Origin: Enterococcus haemoperoxidus ATCC BAA-382
Lineage (GTDB): Bacteria; Bacillota; Bacilli; Lactobacillales; Enterococcaceae
Assembly (NCBI RefSeq): GCF_000407165.1
Contig: NZ_KE136479.1
Span: 383,464 to 447,463, forward strand
DNA length: 64,000 nucleotides
Direction: 5' to 3'
A model generated the notes under the pieces. That model was given only the letters and a program-made list of their open reading frames with translations, was not told the origin of the DNA and ran no database searches. This document shows positions 26,995-36,962 of this stretch, piece by piece (the stretch's first letter is position 1; every line of letters begins with the position of its first letter). The position numbers and the translations under genes were made by a program.

Positions 26995-28074
26995 ATGACT
27001 TATTTAAACAAACGAATCACCTTTTTGATCTTTATTTTAGCTATTTTTGGGTTTTTATCCCCGCAAACAGCACAAGCAGAGAATAAACCAAACGCTGCAG
27101 GAGCGGCAGGTTTTAGCTACAGTATCCATTTTCCAGAGAATCAGATGGAAAAAGACATAGGGTATTACCATTTAAAAATGACCCCAAATCAAAAACAAAC
27201 TCTGTCGATTACGTTAAATAATCCCAGCGAGGAAAACGTGGAGGTGGCAGTGAGTTTAAATAGTGCCAAAACCAACCCCAATGGAGTGATTGAGTACGGA
27301 GACTCGTCCTTAAAAAATGATCCGTCTTTGGCCTATGATTTCAAAAAAATCGTTTCAGGACCAGATAAAGTCGCATTAGCAGCAGGGGAAACAAAAGAGG
27401 TCGAACTGACGATTCAAATGCCGGAAACCGCGTATGAAGGGGTACTTTCTGGCGGAATCCAGCTGATGAAAACGGGCCAAGATCAAGCGGATGAAACAGA
27501 TAAAGGGTCAAAAATCATTAATCAGTATGCGTATGTGATTGGAGTTTTACTACAGGAATCAGACAAACCTGTCACGCCGGAACTGGCATTAAACACTGTT
27601 ATGGCCGGGCAAAGCAATTACCGAAATACGGTGTATGTTCATTTTTCAAACATTACAGCAACGTATGTGAATGATCTGACTGCAGAGGTGCAGATCACGT
27701 CAGAAAAAAGCAAAGAGGTCCTTTACGAACGAAAACAAACGGCGATGCGAATGGCGCCCAACTCATTTATTAATTTTCCTGTCAGTATGAATGGCGAAAA
27801 AATGGTTCCAGGAAAATACAAAGCGGCCATCTTAGTTACGTCAGGAGATCAAAAATGGACGTGGGATAAAGACTTTACGATTACAGATAAAGAAGCGAAT
27901 CAATTTAACGAGCGAGATGTAGGCTTAGTTCAGAAAAAAGGACTGGACTGGACGATGATTGGCTGGATCGTGGGAAGCATTGTGTTCTTTACCGCGCTTT
28001 TATTTGGTGTGATGGTTTTCTTTAGAAAGAAAAAAGAAGCAGAGACAAAGAAACGAAAAAAGAGCCGTAAATGA
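26995..28074 (+). CDS. DUF916/DUF3324 WxL-interacting membrane protein
   Basis: This 359-residue protein has a signal peptide (ending near AQA, about 28). A DUF916 domain (about 38-155, with FSYSIHFPENQ and GYYHLKMTPNQKQTLSITLNN) is followed by a DUF3324 domain (about 165-295). A membrane helix lies near 325-347 and the tail is strongly basic. In WxL loci this family binds both peptidoglycan and WxL proteins and tethers the complex to the membrane. GAAGGAG precedes the ATG. It has its own 5' region after the hairpin, so it may be less strongly expressed than the WxL genes. Confidence 0.9.
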   Translation: MTYLNKRITFLIFILAIFGFLSPQTAQAENKPNAAGAAGFSYSIHFPENQMEKDIGYYHLKMTPNQKQTLSITLNNPSEENVEVAVSLNSAKTNPNGVIEYGDSSLKNDPSLAYDFKKIVSGPDKVALAAGETKEVELTIQMPETAYEGVLSGGIQLMKTGQDQADETDKGSKIINQYAYVIGVLLQESDKPVTPELALNTVMAGQSNYRNTVYVHFSNITATYVNDLTAEVQITSEKSKEVLYERKQTAMRMAPNSFINFPVSMNGEKMVPGKYKAAILVTSGDQKWTWDKDFTITDKEANQFNERDVGLVQKKGLDWTMIGWIVGSIVFFTALLFGVMVFFRKKKEAETKKRKKSRK

Positions 28075-28091
28075 ACAGGAGCTGAAAACAG

Positions 28092-28760
28092 ATGACAACA
28101 TTGGATTATGTATATACTGGAGGCATCATTTTAGCGATCTTGTCCTTGATAGGGGCAAGTCTGTTTCTTTACAGATTCTTTCTTAAACAACGACAACTAA
28201 AGAAGCTTCCCATAAAGAAACTCAGGAATAAGAAGAAGCAGAGGCGTATCCGGCGTATCCGTCAAGAACTGTTGGCTCAAAAACGCCAAAGTATTCGTGC
28301 TTTTGTCCTGTCCTTGGTTCTTTTTCTCAGTTTCTCAGTAGGGGCAATGGGTCTATCCTATTACCAGTCAATGACGTTAGGAACAGACGATTCCGATTCC
28401 TTAGTGAAAGGGTACTACTTGCTTCGTGATTTTAAGAAGGAACTGGCAGAAGTTGAGGCCAAACAAGAAGACAAAGAAAAGCTGCAGAAAAACATTCGGT
28501 ATTTAGGCACGTCAATGGCGAGTTACGGGACTAAAAAAGCGAGTTCAGTGAATACGGAAGAAGGGCAATTAGTGTTGAACCGTTATTATAAAGCATTAAA
28601 AGAATTAGGCATGAACGTCAGTACGCAAACGAATAATTTTTATGAAAATCCCTCTTTAGTCGAAGAATTTTTAACAGATAGTGCCAAGGTAGAAACCTAT
28701 GAAAAAGCAGCATTTACCTATTATAAAGTAGATGAGTCCCTTCTCAAAGAAAGCAAGTAG
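28092..28760 (+). CDS. Two-helix membrane protein of WxL locus, function unknown
   Basis: I do not recognise a named domain. The 222-residue protein has a first membrane helix at about 9-30, a very basic cytoplasmic loop (about 34-70, with KKLRNKKKQRRIRRIR) and a second helix at about 74-94. The C-terminal half (about 95-222) is probably extracellular and helical. It starts 17 bases after the DUF916 gene behind AGGAG and is followed at once by the signal peptidase-like gene, so it belongs to the same unit. The layout suggests a membrane scaffold for the surface complex; that is inference. Confidence 0.75.
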   Translation: MTTLDYVYTGGIILAILSLIGASLFLYRFFLKQRQLKKLPIKKLRNKKKQRRIRRIRQELLAQKRQSIRAFVLSLVLFLSFSVGAMGLSYYQSMTLGTDDSDSLVKGYYLLRDFKKELAEVEAKQEDKEKLQKNIRYLGTSMASYGTKKASSVNTEEGQLVLNRYYKALKELGMNVSTQTNNFYENPSLVEEFLTDSAKVETYEKAAFTYYKVDESLLKESK

Positions 28761-28765
28761 TCCGT

Positions 28766-29347
28766 ATGGCGAAAAAAAAGAATACCCAAAAAAGAAAGAG
28801 GCGTAGAGACAGGGTTCAAAGACGATATAAGACGTCATTGAAACAAATGGGTAAAGACTTGTGTGTCGCTGTCTTTTTTGGGCTTGGGAGCACCTTGATA
28901 GTGTGTTCTTTTTTCTTTAGCCTCATGAAAGTAACAGGATATGGGATGAGTCCGACAGTCCGAAATGGCGAATATGTACTGGTGAAGAAAACCAAAGAGG
29001 TCAGACGATTTGATTTGGCGGTTTTTAATAACGGATCAGGAAAAAGACAAGTTCTTCGGATCATTGGACTTCCAGGAGAGAGTATTGCCTTTAAAGAGGA
29101 TGAGTTATTCGTGAATGGTCAGCCGATGGATGAGAAGTTTATCGTGGATGAAGTGAATGAAAGCCAAAGAAATGGCAAGAACTATACAGAGGACTTTACA
29201 CTAGGCTCATTTTTGATAGAAAAAGGAACGATCCCAGCGGGGTATTATTTTGTGTTGGGAGATAACCGTCCCTACGCGACAGACAGCCGTCATTATGGAT
29301 TGGTTTCAAAAGAAAAGGTGATTGGATTTGTTTATAATAGCAGATGA
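28766..29347 (+). CDS. Signal peptidase I-like protein lacking the catalytic lysine
   Basis: This 193-residue S26-family protein has a very basic N-terminus and one membrane helix (about 33-55). The serine region GYGMSPTVRNGEYVLV is present with Ser62. The next box reads VLRIIGLPGE where active enzymes have VKRxIGLPGD, so the general-base Lys is replaced by Leu97. The late box GDNRPYATDSRHYG is intact. It is therefore either inactive, as with signal peptidase-like pilus assembly factors of other Gram-positives, or uses another base such as Lys93. Being last in the WxL operon, it may assist secretion or assembly of the WxL proteins. No strong ribosome site is seen; translation may be coupled. 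Confidence 0.82.
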   Translation: MAKKKNTQKRKRRRDRVQRRYKTSLKQMGKDLCVAVFFGLGSTLIVCSFFFSLMKVTGYGMSPTVRNGEYVLVKKTKEVRRFDLAVFNNGSGKRQVLRIIGLPGESIAFKEDELFVNGQPMDEKFIVDEVNESQRNGKNYTEDFTLGSFLIEKGTIPAGYYFVLGDNRPYATDSRHYGLVSKEKVIGFVYNSR

Positions 29348-29392
29348 TGGAGACGAGAATCTATTATCAAGTTTAAATCAGGAATAAACAAT

Positions 29393-29423
29393 AAGGAGGG
29401 ACTTAATGGTTCAAGTTATTTAG
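29393..29423 (+). other. Orphan ribosome site and five-codon ORF, probable truncated gene start
   Basis: AAGGAGGG (29393-29400) stands at ideal spacing before ATG at 29406, which opens only Met-Val-Gln-Val-Ile before TAG at 29421. The reading frame stops a few bases before the degraded IS end. This looks like the start of a further operon gene cut off when the IS arrived. Confidence 0.5.
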
Positions 29424-29429
29424 GTAGCT

Positions 29430-29500
29430 TTACTCTATATTTTATGATGTTGGTGAGAAATCATTGACATCTTTTTTTGTGCAAAATAGTTCAAAAATGT
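29430..29500 (+). mobile_element. Degraded ISL3-type IS end
   Basis: From about 29432, ACTCTATA.TTT.TGATGTTGGTGAGAAATCA, then CATCTTTTTT and TGCAAAATA closely match the transposase-start end of the IS at 17253-18755, read in reverse complement. The outer end faces left and the IS interior would run right, but no transposase remains. It is a relic of a related element in the opposite orientation. Confidence 0.75.
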
Positions 29501-29719
29501 CGCTTATCTTTTTGAATGCTACTTCCAACAATTTCTTCTATCTGTTTGTAAAACCGTAAAGTATATTATTTGGGGTATGTATACTATGCAGAAAAGAGAT
29601 TTTTTGAAGGTTTAGCCAACTATCTTAAAGTGCTAAAAAGAAAGACCTATGATTTTTGTGATTTATACAATTTTAAACTAAAAATTCCATTATGCATTGC
29701 CACTGTTTTTTCATACATG
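29501..29719. other. AT-rich non-coding stretch
   Basis: I see no gene, RNA or strong repeat in these 219 bases. The first part may be decayed IS interior, since short similarity to the IS leader seems to continue to about 29515. Confidence 0.4.
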
Positions 29720-29842
29720 TAGAAAAGAGGCTGAGAAAAAAGCGTTTAGCTCTGAGAAATAAGAGAGAGTAGCTTTTTTCTCGCCTTTTATTCGGATTTA
29801 GAGCGCGAAACAAAACTAATCTTTAGTTTTGTCCCACGCTCT
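29720..29842 (+). repeat. Dispersed intergenic repeat, copy 1, with terminator-like hairpin
   Basis: AGAAAAGAGGCTGAGAAAAA and the following segment match, in reverse complement, the element at 35667-35880. The copy ends in a hairpin: AGAGCGCGAAACAAAACTAA (29800-29819) with TTAGTTTTGTCCCACGCTCT (29823-29842). On both strands it could end transcription, notably that of zwf from the right. Confidence 0.75.
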
Positions 29843-29912
29843 TACAATGACAGAAGGTATCTTTTCATGTTGTCTTTTTATTTAGAAATATGTCGATGTT
29901 TCTTTGTACTTT

Positions 29913-31430
29913 TTAAAGCTTTCCTCGTTCACGATACCAAATATCAGGTTGCCAATCCCAGGTAAAATTATCTTGTTTTAATAAATCAAATGCAGCCTCA
30001 GGCCCCATAGTTCCTGCTGGGTAATTAGGGAAGTCTACAGAGGTTTTATCCCAAGCTTGACGAATAATATCTACAATACGCCAAGCTTGAGCCACTTCAT
30101 CCCAGTGTGAGAAGTTTGTACCGTCGCCGTTTAAGCTATCCAATAGTAACTTTTCATAAGCTTCTGGGCTATTGCCTGTTGTCTCCGCACTATGGCGGTA
30201 ATCTAATTTTACAGGAGTTGTTGTAAACCCTTGACCAATTTCCTTACCATTTAAGGTCATTGAGAAACCTTCAGTAGGTTGAATATAAATTGTTAGGACA
30301 TTTGGCGGTAAGTCTGTTTTTTCACCACATTTATCGATATCGTCTTTGAAGACATTGACTGGTACTTGCTTGAAGACGATGTTGATACGTGTGCCTTTTT
30401 CTGTTAGACGTTTACCAGTACGGATATAAAATGGCACACCTGACCAACGGAAATTATCGATTAGGAATTTGCCAGCAACAAATGTTTCAGTTTGAGAGTG
30501 TTCATCTACATTCGGCTCTTCACGGTAACTAACAAATTCTTGATCATCAAGTTTACCTTGACCGTATTGCCCACGAACGAAATTTTCCAAAGCTTCTTTT
30601 TCAGAATAAAGACGAATTGCTTGTAATGCTTTGACTTTTTCAGCGCGAATTTCAGCTTCTGAAAAAGCAACAGGTGGCTCCATCGCTAATAATGCTACAA
30701 CTTGCAAGATATGGTTTTGGACCATGTCTTTTAAAGCACCGCTGTGTTCATAATAGCCACCGCGGTCTTCAACTCCAAGACTTTCAGCAAATGTAATTTG
30801 AACATTATCGATATAGCGGTTATTCCACTGTGACTCAAAAATGTTATTTGCAAAGCGAATCGCAGAAATATTTTGGATCATTTCTTTTCCTAAATAGTGA
30901 TCGATTCTAAAAATATCTTTTTCTGGGAAAACAGCACGAATTTCTTCGTTTAATTGATAAGCAGAGTCATAATCTGAGCCGAATGGTTTTTCGATGACTA
31001 AACGATCAAATCCGTTATCTGTTAGAATTTCTTGTGATTTTAAGTGTTGTACGATTGTTCCAAAAAATTGAGGTGCCATTGCTAAGTAGTAGATATGATT
31101 ACCACCCAGTTCGTATTTATCGTTTAAAGTATCAGATAATTTTTTTAAAGTATCGTAATGCTCAGAATCATTGACATTGTGGGATTGATAGTAAAAGTGA
31201 CTTGAAAATTCTTCTGCCTCTTTTACAGTAGGATTAAGATCTTTAATCGTTTCACGAACAATTTCACGGTAGTGATCGTCAGACCAGTCTCTTCTTGCAG
31301 TGCCGATAACCGCAAAGTGGTTCGCTAAATTTCCTTTACGATATAGACGGAACAAAGAAGGGTAAAGTTTTCTTTTTGCTAAATCGCCAGTGCCGCCAAA
31401 TATAGTAAATAAAGCTATCTTTTCGTTCAT
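29913..31430 (-). CDS. zwf: Glucose-6-phosphate 1-dehydrogenase
   Basis: This enzyme oxidises glucose-6-phosphate to 6-phosphogluconolactone with NADP+, the entry to the oxidative pentose phosphate pathway. The 505-residue length is standard. The NADP-binding FGGTGDLAKRKLYPSLF lies near residue 11 and the active-site RIDHYLGKEMIQN near residue 175; EKPFGSD and RTGKRL are also present. It is transcribed leftward, 30 bases after the EfaR-type regulator gene that precedes it, so the two may be one unit. Transcription probably ends at the hairpin of the dispersed repeat. Confidence 0.97.
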   Translation of the reverse strand: MNEKIALFTIFGGTGDLAKRKLYPSLFRLYRKGNLANHFAVIGTARRDWSDDHYREIVRETIKDLNPTVKEAEEFSSHFYYQSHNVNDSEHYDTLKKLSDTLNDKYELGGNHIYYLAMAPQFFGTIVQHLKSQEILTDNGFDRLVIEKPFGSDYDSAYQLNEEIRAVFPEKDIFRIDHYLGKEMIQNISAIRFANNIFESQWNNRYIDNVQITFAESLGVEDRGGYYEHSGALKDMVQNHILQVVALLAMEPPVAFSEAEIRAEKVKALQAIRLYSEKEALENFVRGQYGQGKLDDQEFVSYREEPNVDEHSQTETFVAGKFLIDNFRWSGVPFYIRTGKRLTEKGTRINIVFKQVPVNVFKDDIDKCGEKTDLPPNVLTIYIQPTEGFSMTLNGKEIGQGFTTTPVKLDYRHSAETTGNSPEAYEKLLLDSLNGDGTNFSHWDEVAQAWRIVDIIRQAWDKTSVDFPNYPAGTMGPEAAFDLLKQDNFTWDWQPDIWYRERGKL

Positions 31431-31460
31431 TTCATTTCCCCGCTTTCATAGTGGTGTTTT

Positions 31461-32117
31461 TTATAATCGATCAACAAAAATTGTACTTGCTGCTTTATAG
31501 CTGATTGCCAATTCTTTTTTATTATTGCTGATACTGATTGGGCCTTCATATGCGGCAATTTCATTGATTGTATATTCTTCATGGATTTGTAAGTCGATTG
31601 ATACTAAGTAGTCCAGTAGTTCTTTTTCATCTAATACACGTGCGATTCGAATTGTAGTCCCAACAGGGTAGTCTATTAAAGTTTGACGCTTTTCTTCGTG
31701 GACAGGCTGATCATCTCCAGGTATTACACCACCATGAGGGCAAAATTTGGGTTGATTCAAGTACGCAGACAAACGATTGGCTAATGTTTGTGAGGTAACA
31801 TGCTCTAATACTTCTGCTTCATCATGAACTTCATTCCATGAGTAGTTTAAATGTTCCACTAAAAATACTTCCCATAATCGATGTTTGCGAATAAGCGTAC
31901 TCGCTTTTTTTAGTCCTAGATCTGTTAGTTGGACACCTTGATAAGGTGAATGTTCAACTAATTTTTCCTTCACTAGTTTGGAAATCATCTCACTCACTGA
32001 TGCCGCTGAGACATCTAGACCAGAGACGATTTGTTTATTGTTGATTTTATTTTCATCGCCACCTAATTCAAAGATTAGTTTTAGGTAGTCTTCACGATTG
32101 GGGGTCATATATTTCAT
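31461..32117 (-). CDS. efaR: DtxR/MntR-family manganese-responsive repressor EfaR
   Basis: This metal-dependent repressor has 218 residues. It has an N-terminal winged helix (VSAASVSEMISKLVKEKLVEHSPYQGVQLT, about 36-65), a dimerisation and metal-binding domain containing HRLWEVFL, DEAEVLEHV and CPHGGVIPG, and a C-terminal SH3-like domain. In E. faecalis the homologue EfaR, at what I recall as the same position beside zwf, represses Mn uptake genes. It is divergent from glpK. A promoter may lie in 32160-32190 on the minus strand (TGGTCA, 17 bases, TAAACT). Confidence 0.9.
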   Translation of the reverse strand: MKYMTPNREDYLKLIFELGGDENKINNKQIVSGLDVSAASVSEMISKLVKEKLVEHSPYQGVQLTDLGLKKASTLIRKHRLWEVFLVEHLNYSWNEVHDEAEVLEHVTSQTLANRLSAYLNQPKFCPHGGVIPGDDQPVHEEKRQTLIDYPVGTTIRIARVLDEKELLDYLVSIDLQIHEEYTINEIAAYEGPISISNNKKELAISYKAASTIFVDRL

Positions 32118-32245
32118 CCTTTCAAAGAAGCCATCAGAATAAGTTTATCAGAAAATTGTTTTTTTGACCATTTAATAATATGTTAATCTTAAAAAAATGG
32201 ATATTTTATTTTTTTGACTATTAAAATATGGAACAAACGCATAAT

Positions 32246-32259
32246 TGATAACGTTTTCT
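32246..32259 (+). promoter_or_regulatory. Candidate catabolite response element (cre)
   Basis: TGATAACGTTTTCT matches the CcpA consensus TGWAARCGYTWNCW at 13 of 14 positions. It lies about 275 bases before glpK. This distance is long for direct roadblock repression, so it could also act on the leftward efaR promoter. Confidence 0.5.
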
Positions 32260-32436
32260 AGAAAAATTTATTTTGATCTTCTGTGGATAAGTTTTTTACG
32301 TGGTTTTATAAAAAACGGATTGTTAAAAATAGATTAGAATTTATGGTTTTTGAGAAAAATAGGGATTCTGTCTCGCTTTTAAATACGAGGGCTCTTGAAT
32401 ATTCTTTTATGCGTGCTTAAACCTAAGGATTTATAA

Positions 32437-34038
<1,602 letters not shown>

Positions 34039-34068
34039 CTCACAATCAAAGCAAGAAAGGAGTTTGGG

Positions 34069-34869
34069 ATGGATTATCAACCAAAAGTTTGGCAAGATTA
34101 TACAAACGACTATCACGAACTTGCTCCTGACGTGTGTCTGCAGCCATATATACAATCTTATTGGTTTAGTTATGTGACTTCATCTAGTATGCCAGATAGA
34201 ATTATTCCGGATTTATGCTCGGACTTGATTGTGAAACTAAATCCTGAATTAGATGTTTTACAAATTAATGTATGTGGTCCGAGTACGCACTTTTTTTATT
34301 CTAATTCAGATCAGGTAACTATTTATTTTGGGATTCGGTATTATTTAGGTGGTATGTATCCTTTTTTTAATCAGTCTTTTAAAGGATGGAAGAATCAGTT
34401 TTTTGAATTAGGGATGGTCGAAAAGGAAATGATGGTAGCGTTGAGAGATAAATTGTCTGGTAAGCATTCACTTAGCGAGTTGGTTAAAAGTGCGGATCAG
34501 TATTTTTTAGAACGTTTGAATCGTTTATCTGCAAAAACAGTCTCAGTGCCGATTCGAATGTTTATCAAAAACCAACCTAATTTACTTAGCTATGCTGAAA
34601 ATACAACGAGAAGTTTGTTATCTGAAAGAAGTTTACAAAGACTGTTTAGAGAAGAAACTGGACTGTCTCCTTACGAAGTATTTGATGTTTTACGTTTTCA
34701 ACATGTTTATCAGGAACTAATCAAACAGCCAGATATAAGTCATCTGGACTTAGTTGAAAAATATGGCTTTTTTGATCAAGCTCACTATACTCGTAAATTA
34801 AAAAAAATGACTGGGTTAACACCCCAAGCGATTCGTCGCCATGTCGGAATTTTACAAGACAAGAAGTGA
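34069..34869 (+). CDS. AraC-family transcriptional regulator
   Basis: This 266-residue protein has a C-terminal AraC/XylS double helix-turn-helix (about 165-258): LLSERSLQRLFREETGLSP and the second helix region VEKYGFFDQAHYTRKLKKMTGLTP. The N-terminal part (about 1-150) resembles the ligand-binding domain common in small AraC regulators (LAPDVCLQPYIQSYWF). It begins 30 bases after glpK behind AAAGGAG, and is followed by a VOC protein and a YjbR protein, which it may control. The signal is unknown. Confidence 0.88.
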   Translation: MDYQPKVWQDYTNDYHELAPDVCLQPYIQSYWFSYVTSSSMPDRIIPDLCSDLIVKLNPELDVLQINVCGPSTHFFYSNSDQVTIYFGIRYYLGGMYPFFNQSFKGWKNQFFELGMVEKEMMVALRDKLSGKHSLSELVKSADQYFLERLNRLSAKTVSVPIRMFIKNQPNLLSYAENTTRSLLSERSLQRLFREETGLSPYEVFDVLRFQHVYQELIKQPDISHLDLVEKYGFFDQAHYTRKLKKMTGLTPQAIRRHVGILQDKK

Positions 34870-34910
34870 ACAGAGGACTATAATCAAGGAAAAAGGACGG
34901 AGGCTATATT

Positions 34911-35309
34911 ATGAAATTGGATATGGTTGGAATCATTGTCGAGTCGATGGAACAAGCAATTTTATTTTACGAACGTTTAGGTTTTGAGGTTTTAGGAGAA
35001 AAAAAGGCTGATTACGTAGAAGTGGATAATAAAGGCATGCGAATTTCATTAAATACTAAAAAAATGATTGAAGGAATTTACGGTTACCCGCCAAAAAGTG
35101 AAGGGGATAAAATTGAACTGGCTTTTCTTTGTGATTCTCCTAGAGAGATCGATCAATTATGTGAAAAAATGAAAGGCTTTGGTTATGACATTTTTAGAGA
35201 ACCGTGGCAAGCATTTTGGGGGCAATATTACGCAATCATCAAAGATCCAGATGGAAATCTGTTAAGCTTATTTTGTAATGATCAAAAGGAACAAGTCGAT
35301 GAAAAATAA
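34911..35309 (+). CDS. VOC (glyoxalase/bleomycin-resistance) family protein
   Basis: This 132-residue protein has the paired beta-alpha-beta-beta-beta fold signs of the vicinal oxygen chelate family: MKLDMVGIIVESMEQAILFYERLGF at the N-terminus and AIIKDPDGNLLSLF near the end. The last motif carries the usual DPDGN. Substrate cannot be predicted, since the family includes lyases, dioxygenases and antibiotic-binding proteins. It follows the AraC regulator and its stop overlaps the next start by 11 bases. Confidence 0.85.
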   Translation: MKLDMVGIIVESMEQAILFYERLGFEVLGEKKADYVEVDNKGMRISLNTKKMIEGIYGYPPKSEGDKIELAFLCDSPREIDQLCEKMKGFGYDIFREPWQAFWGQYYAIIKDPDGNLLSLFCNDQKEQVDEK

Positions 35310-35661
35310 AATCCAGTACTTAAAAGATACGGCTAAAACATGGCCGGGAGCAACGGTTGATTATCGAGAAGATTGGGATTGCGATTATTTTGGGCTCGAG
35401 AAGAAATGTTTTTGCATGCTTGGAACAAATAAAGCAGGTGATTGGGTAATGACAGTCAAAGGGGATCCAGAAGAAAACGAGTTGTTGCGCGAGCAATATT
35501 CAGATGTAGTTCCTGGCTATTATGCCAATAAAACACATTGGAATTCTTTTTTACTGGAAAATTCATCTTTTACTGAGGAACAATTGGCTAGTTTTTTGAG
35601 GAAATCTTATGAGTTGGTATTAAGAAAGTTGCCAAAAAAAGTACAAATGAAGTATGAATGA
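35299..35661 (+). CDS. MmcQ/YjbR family protein
   Basis: This is a 120-residue product of the MmcQ/YjbR double-wing fold family. Typical features are GATVDYREDWDCDYFGLEKKCFCML-like strands, then PEENELLREQYSDVVPGYYANKTHWNSFLL and the C-terminal SYELVLRKLPKK helix. The frame is open from 35278, but the ATG at 35299 behind AAAGGAAC gives the usual MKNKIQYLKD start. Family members have a DNA-binding-like fold but no settled function. It overlaps the VOC gene and is likely co-translated. Confidence 0.85.
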   Translation: MKNKIQYLKDTAKTWPGATVDYREDWDCDYFGLEKKCFCMLGTNKAGDWVMTVKGDPEENELLREQYSDVVPGYYANKTHWNSFLLENSSFTEEQLASFLRKSYELVLRKLPKKVQMKYE

Positions 35662-35666
35662 TCAGA

Positions 35667-35880
35667 GATTTAGAACGTGGGATAAAACAAAAAATCAGTT
35701 TTGTTTTATCCCACGTTCTAAATCAGAATAAACGGCGAGAAAAAGTAACTACTCGATCGCATGTGTTTCTAAATGTCAAGGAACTAAGGTTTGAAGAGCA
35801 CCAAGTAGGTACCCATTATCGTAAATCTCTCGTAATTCTTGGAGCTAAACGTTTTTTTCTTGTCCTCTTTTTGTTAAATT
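35667..35880 (-). repeat. Dispersed intergenic repeat, copy 2, with long perfect hairpin
   Basis: GATTTAGAACGTGGGATAAA (from 35667) forms a near-perfect stem with its inverse ending at 35724. The element continues to about 35880 and matches copy 1 at 29720-29842 in the opposite orientation. Here about 70-90 extra bases (near 35757-35830) separate the two conserved halves. A 74-codon frame across it is an accident of the repeat. Confidence 0.75.
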
Positions 35881-36625
35881 AACCTTGATGTAGATAAAAA
35901 TTAACCAATGTGATAATCCATAAATGCGCAGGATAAAATACATAGAATAAATATTTAAAGAAAGGATTATTGCTGCCTTTTTCTCCATTATACAAATGAA
36001 TAAAAGGAATCACAGTAATAAATAGAAATTCAGGATTTCCTTCAAGCTGTACTTTGATCATCTCGAAAGAATAATCAGGTAATCCAAGCAAGGGCATGAT
36101 AAGTAAAGGAATAGCAAAAATCAGATAGGAAATGTCACGTTTTTTAGCATTATCTCTGAAGAAATAACTGAGTAACATAAATGGAATAACGACAAATCCT
36201 CCTTCTGCAGGGATTAAACCTAAGAAAATGGCTACTGTTAAAAGAATTGCTAGAATCGTTGCTGAGATTCTTAAGAAAGGTTCTTTCACGTTTTTGGCAA
36301 AATCAATCAGCGATAAAATAGTCACACCAACCGCTAGTGTTAGAAAAATATTGTTGTAAGAAAAATACATTGGTTCTTTGATAACGAGTGTATTGATCAC
36401 TGTATTTCCTATAAACATGATTGTGGCCCAGCCGTAAAGACGAAGCAGATAGTTTTTTCGGTTTCTTGTGTAGTGAAAACCTTCAACTGCCATAAAAGCA
36501 AAAAATACAGCAACACAGCGCGTCAACATATGGATGGGGGCACCAAATTGTGGTGGTAAAAATGGAACAAGATGATCAAGGAGCATCAAGCCCATCATAA
36601 TTAGTTTTAATTGATTTCCGTTCAT
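35879..36625 (-). CDS. TraX family membrane protein
   Basis: This 248-residue integral membrane protein has about seven or eight hydrophobic helices. The N-terminal LKLIMMGLMLLDHL and the C-terminal YVFYPAHLWIITLV are hallmarks of the TraX family, named after the F-plasmid pilin acetylase. The chromosomal Firmicute members are of unknown role. It is transcribed leftward, alone, and its stop runs into the dispersed repeat. Confidence 0.85.
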   Translation of the reverse strand: MNGNQLKLIMMGLMLLDHLVPFLPPQFGAPIHMLTRCVAVFFAFMAVEGFHYTRNRKNYLLRLYGWATIMFIGNTVINTLVIKEPMYFSYNNIFLTLAVGVTILSLIDFAKNVKEPFLRISATILAILLTVAIFLGLIPAEGGFVVIPFMLLSYFFRDNAKKRDISYLIFAIPLLIMPLLGLPDYSFEMIKVQLEGNPEFLFITVIPFIHLYNGEKGSNNPFFKYLFYVFYPAHLWIITLVNFYLHQG

Positions 36626-36927
36626 TTCATTCTCCTAAATAAGTGTTATTTTTTAACTTTTTTTAGTATAAATAAAATCTCTGTTTTTGGCGTGGGAATC
36701 AACGAACAAATGTCTTACAAAATTGAGAGTAAGAGGTAAGATGATTATTTAATCTAGATATTCATTTTGACTACGTTAAAATCATAAACCGATTTTGCGT
36801 AAAGATAAGGAAAAAATTAGATGGATATCATATATTTTTTTACCCTAATACAGTAATCAAAGTTTAAAATTTACGCGTAAATTATGTAGAAAATCCTGAT
36901 AAATTAAAATTTTCAATAATTGGCTAT
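36626..36927. other. AT-rich intergenic region between traX and the his leader
   Basis: No gene or strong structure is seen in these 302 bases apart from possible promoter sequences for the leftward traX gene. Confidence 0.4.
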
Positions 36928-36956
36928 TGACTAAATTTGTATTTCGTGATAAATTA
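36928..36956 (+). promoter_or_regulatory. Promoter of the his operon
   Basis: TTGACT (-35, 36928-36933) is followed after 17 bases by TAAATT (-10, 36951-36956), with TGA just before the -10 (extended). It is well placed to start the T-box leader near 36963. Confidence 0.6.
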
Positions 36957-36962
36957 TTTAGA

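Noticed and set aside
35658-35882. 74-codon plus-strand frame after the YjbR gene
   Set aside because: It lies wholly in the dispersed hairpin repeat, has no ribosome site and encodes no recognisable protein.
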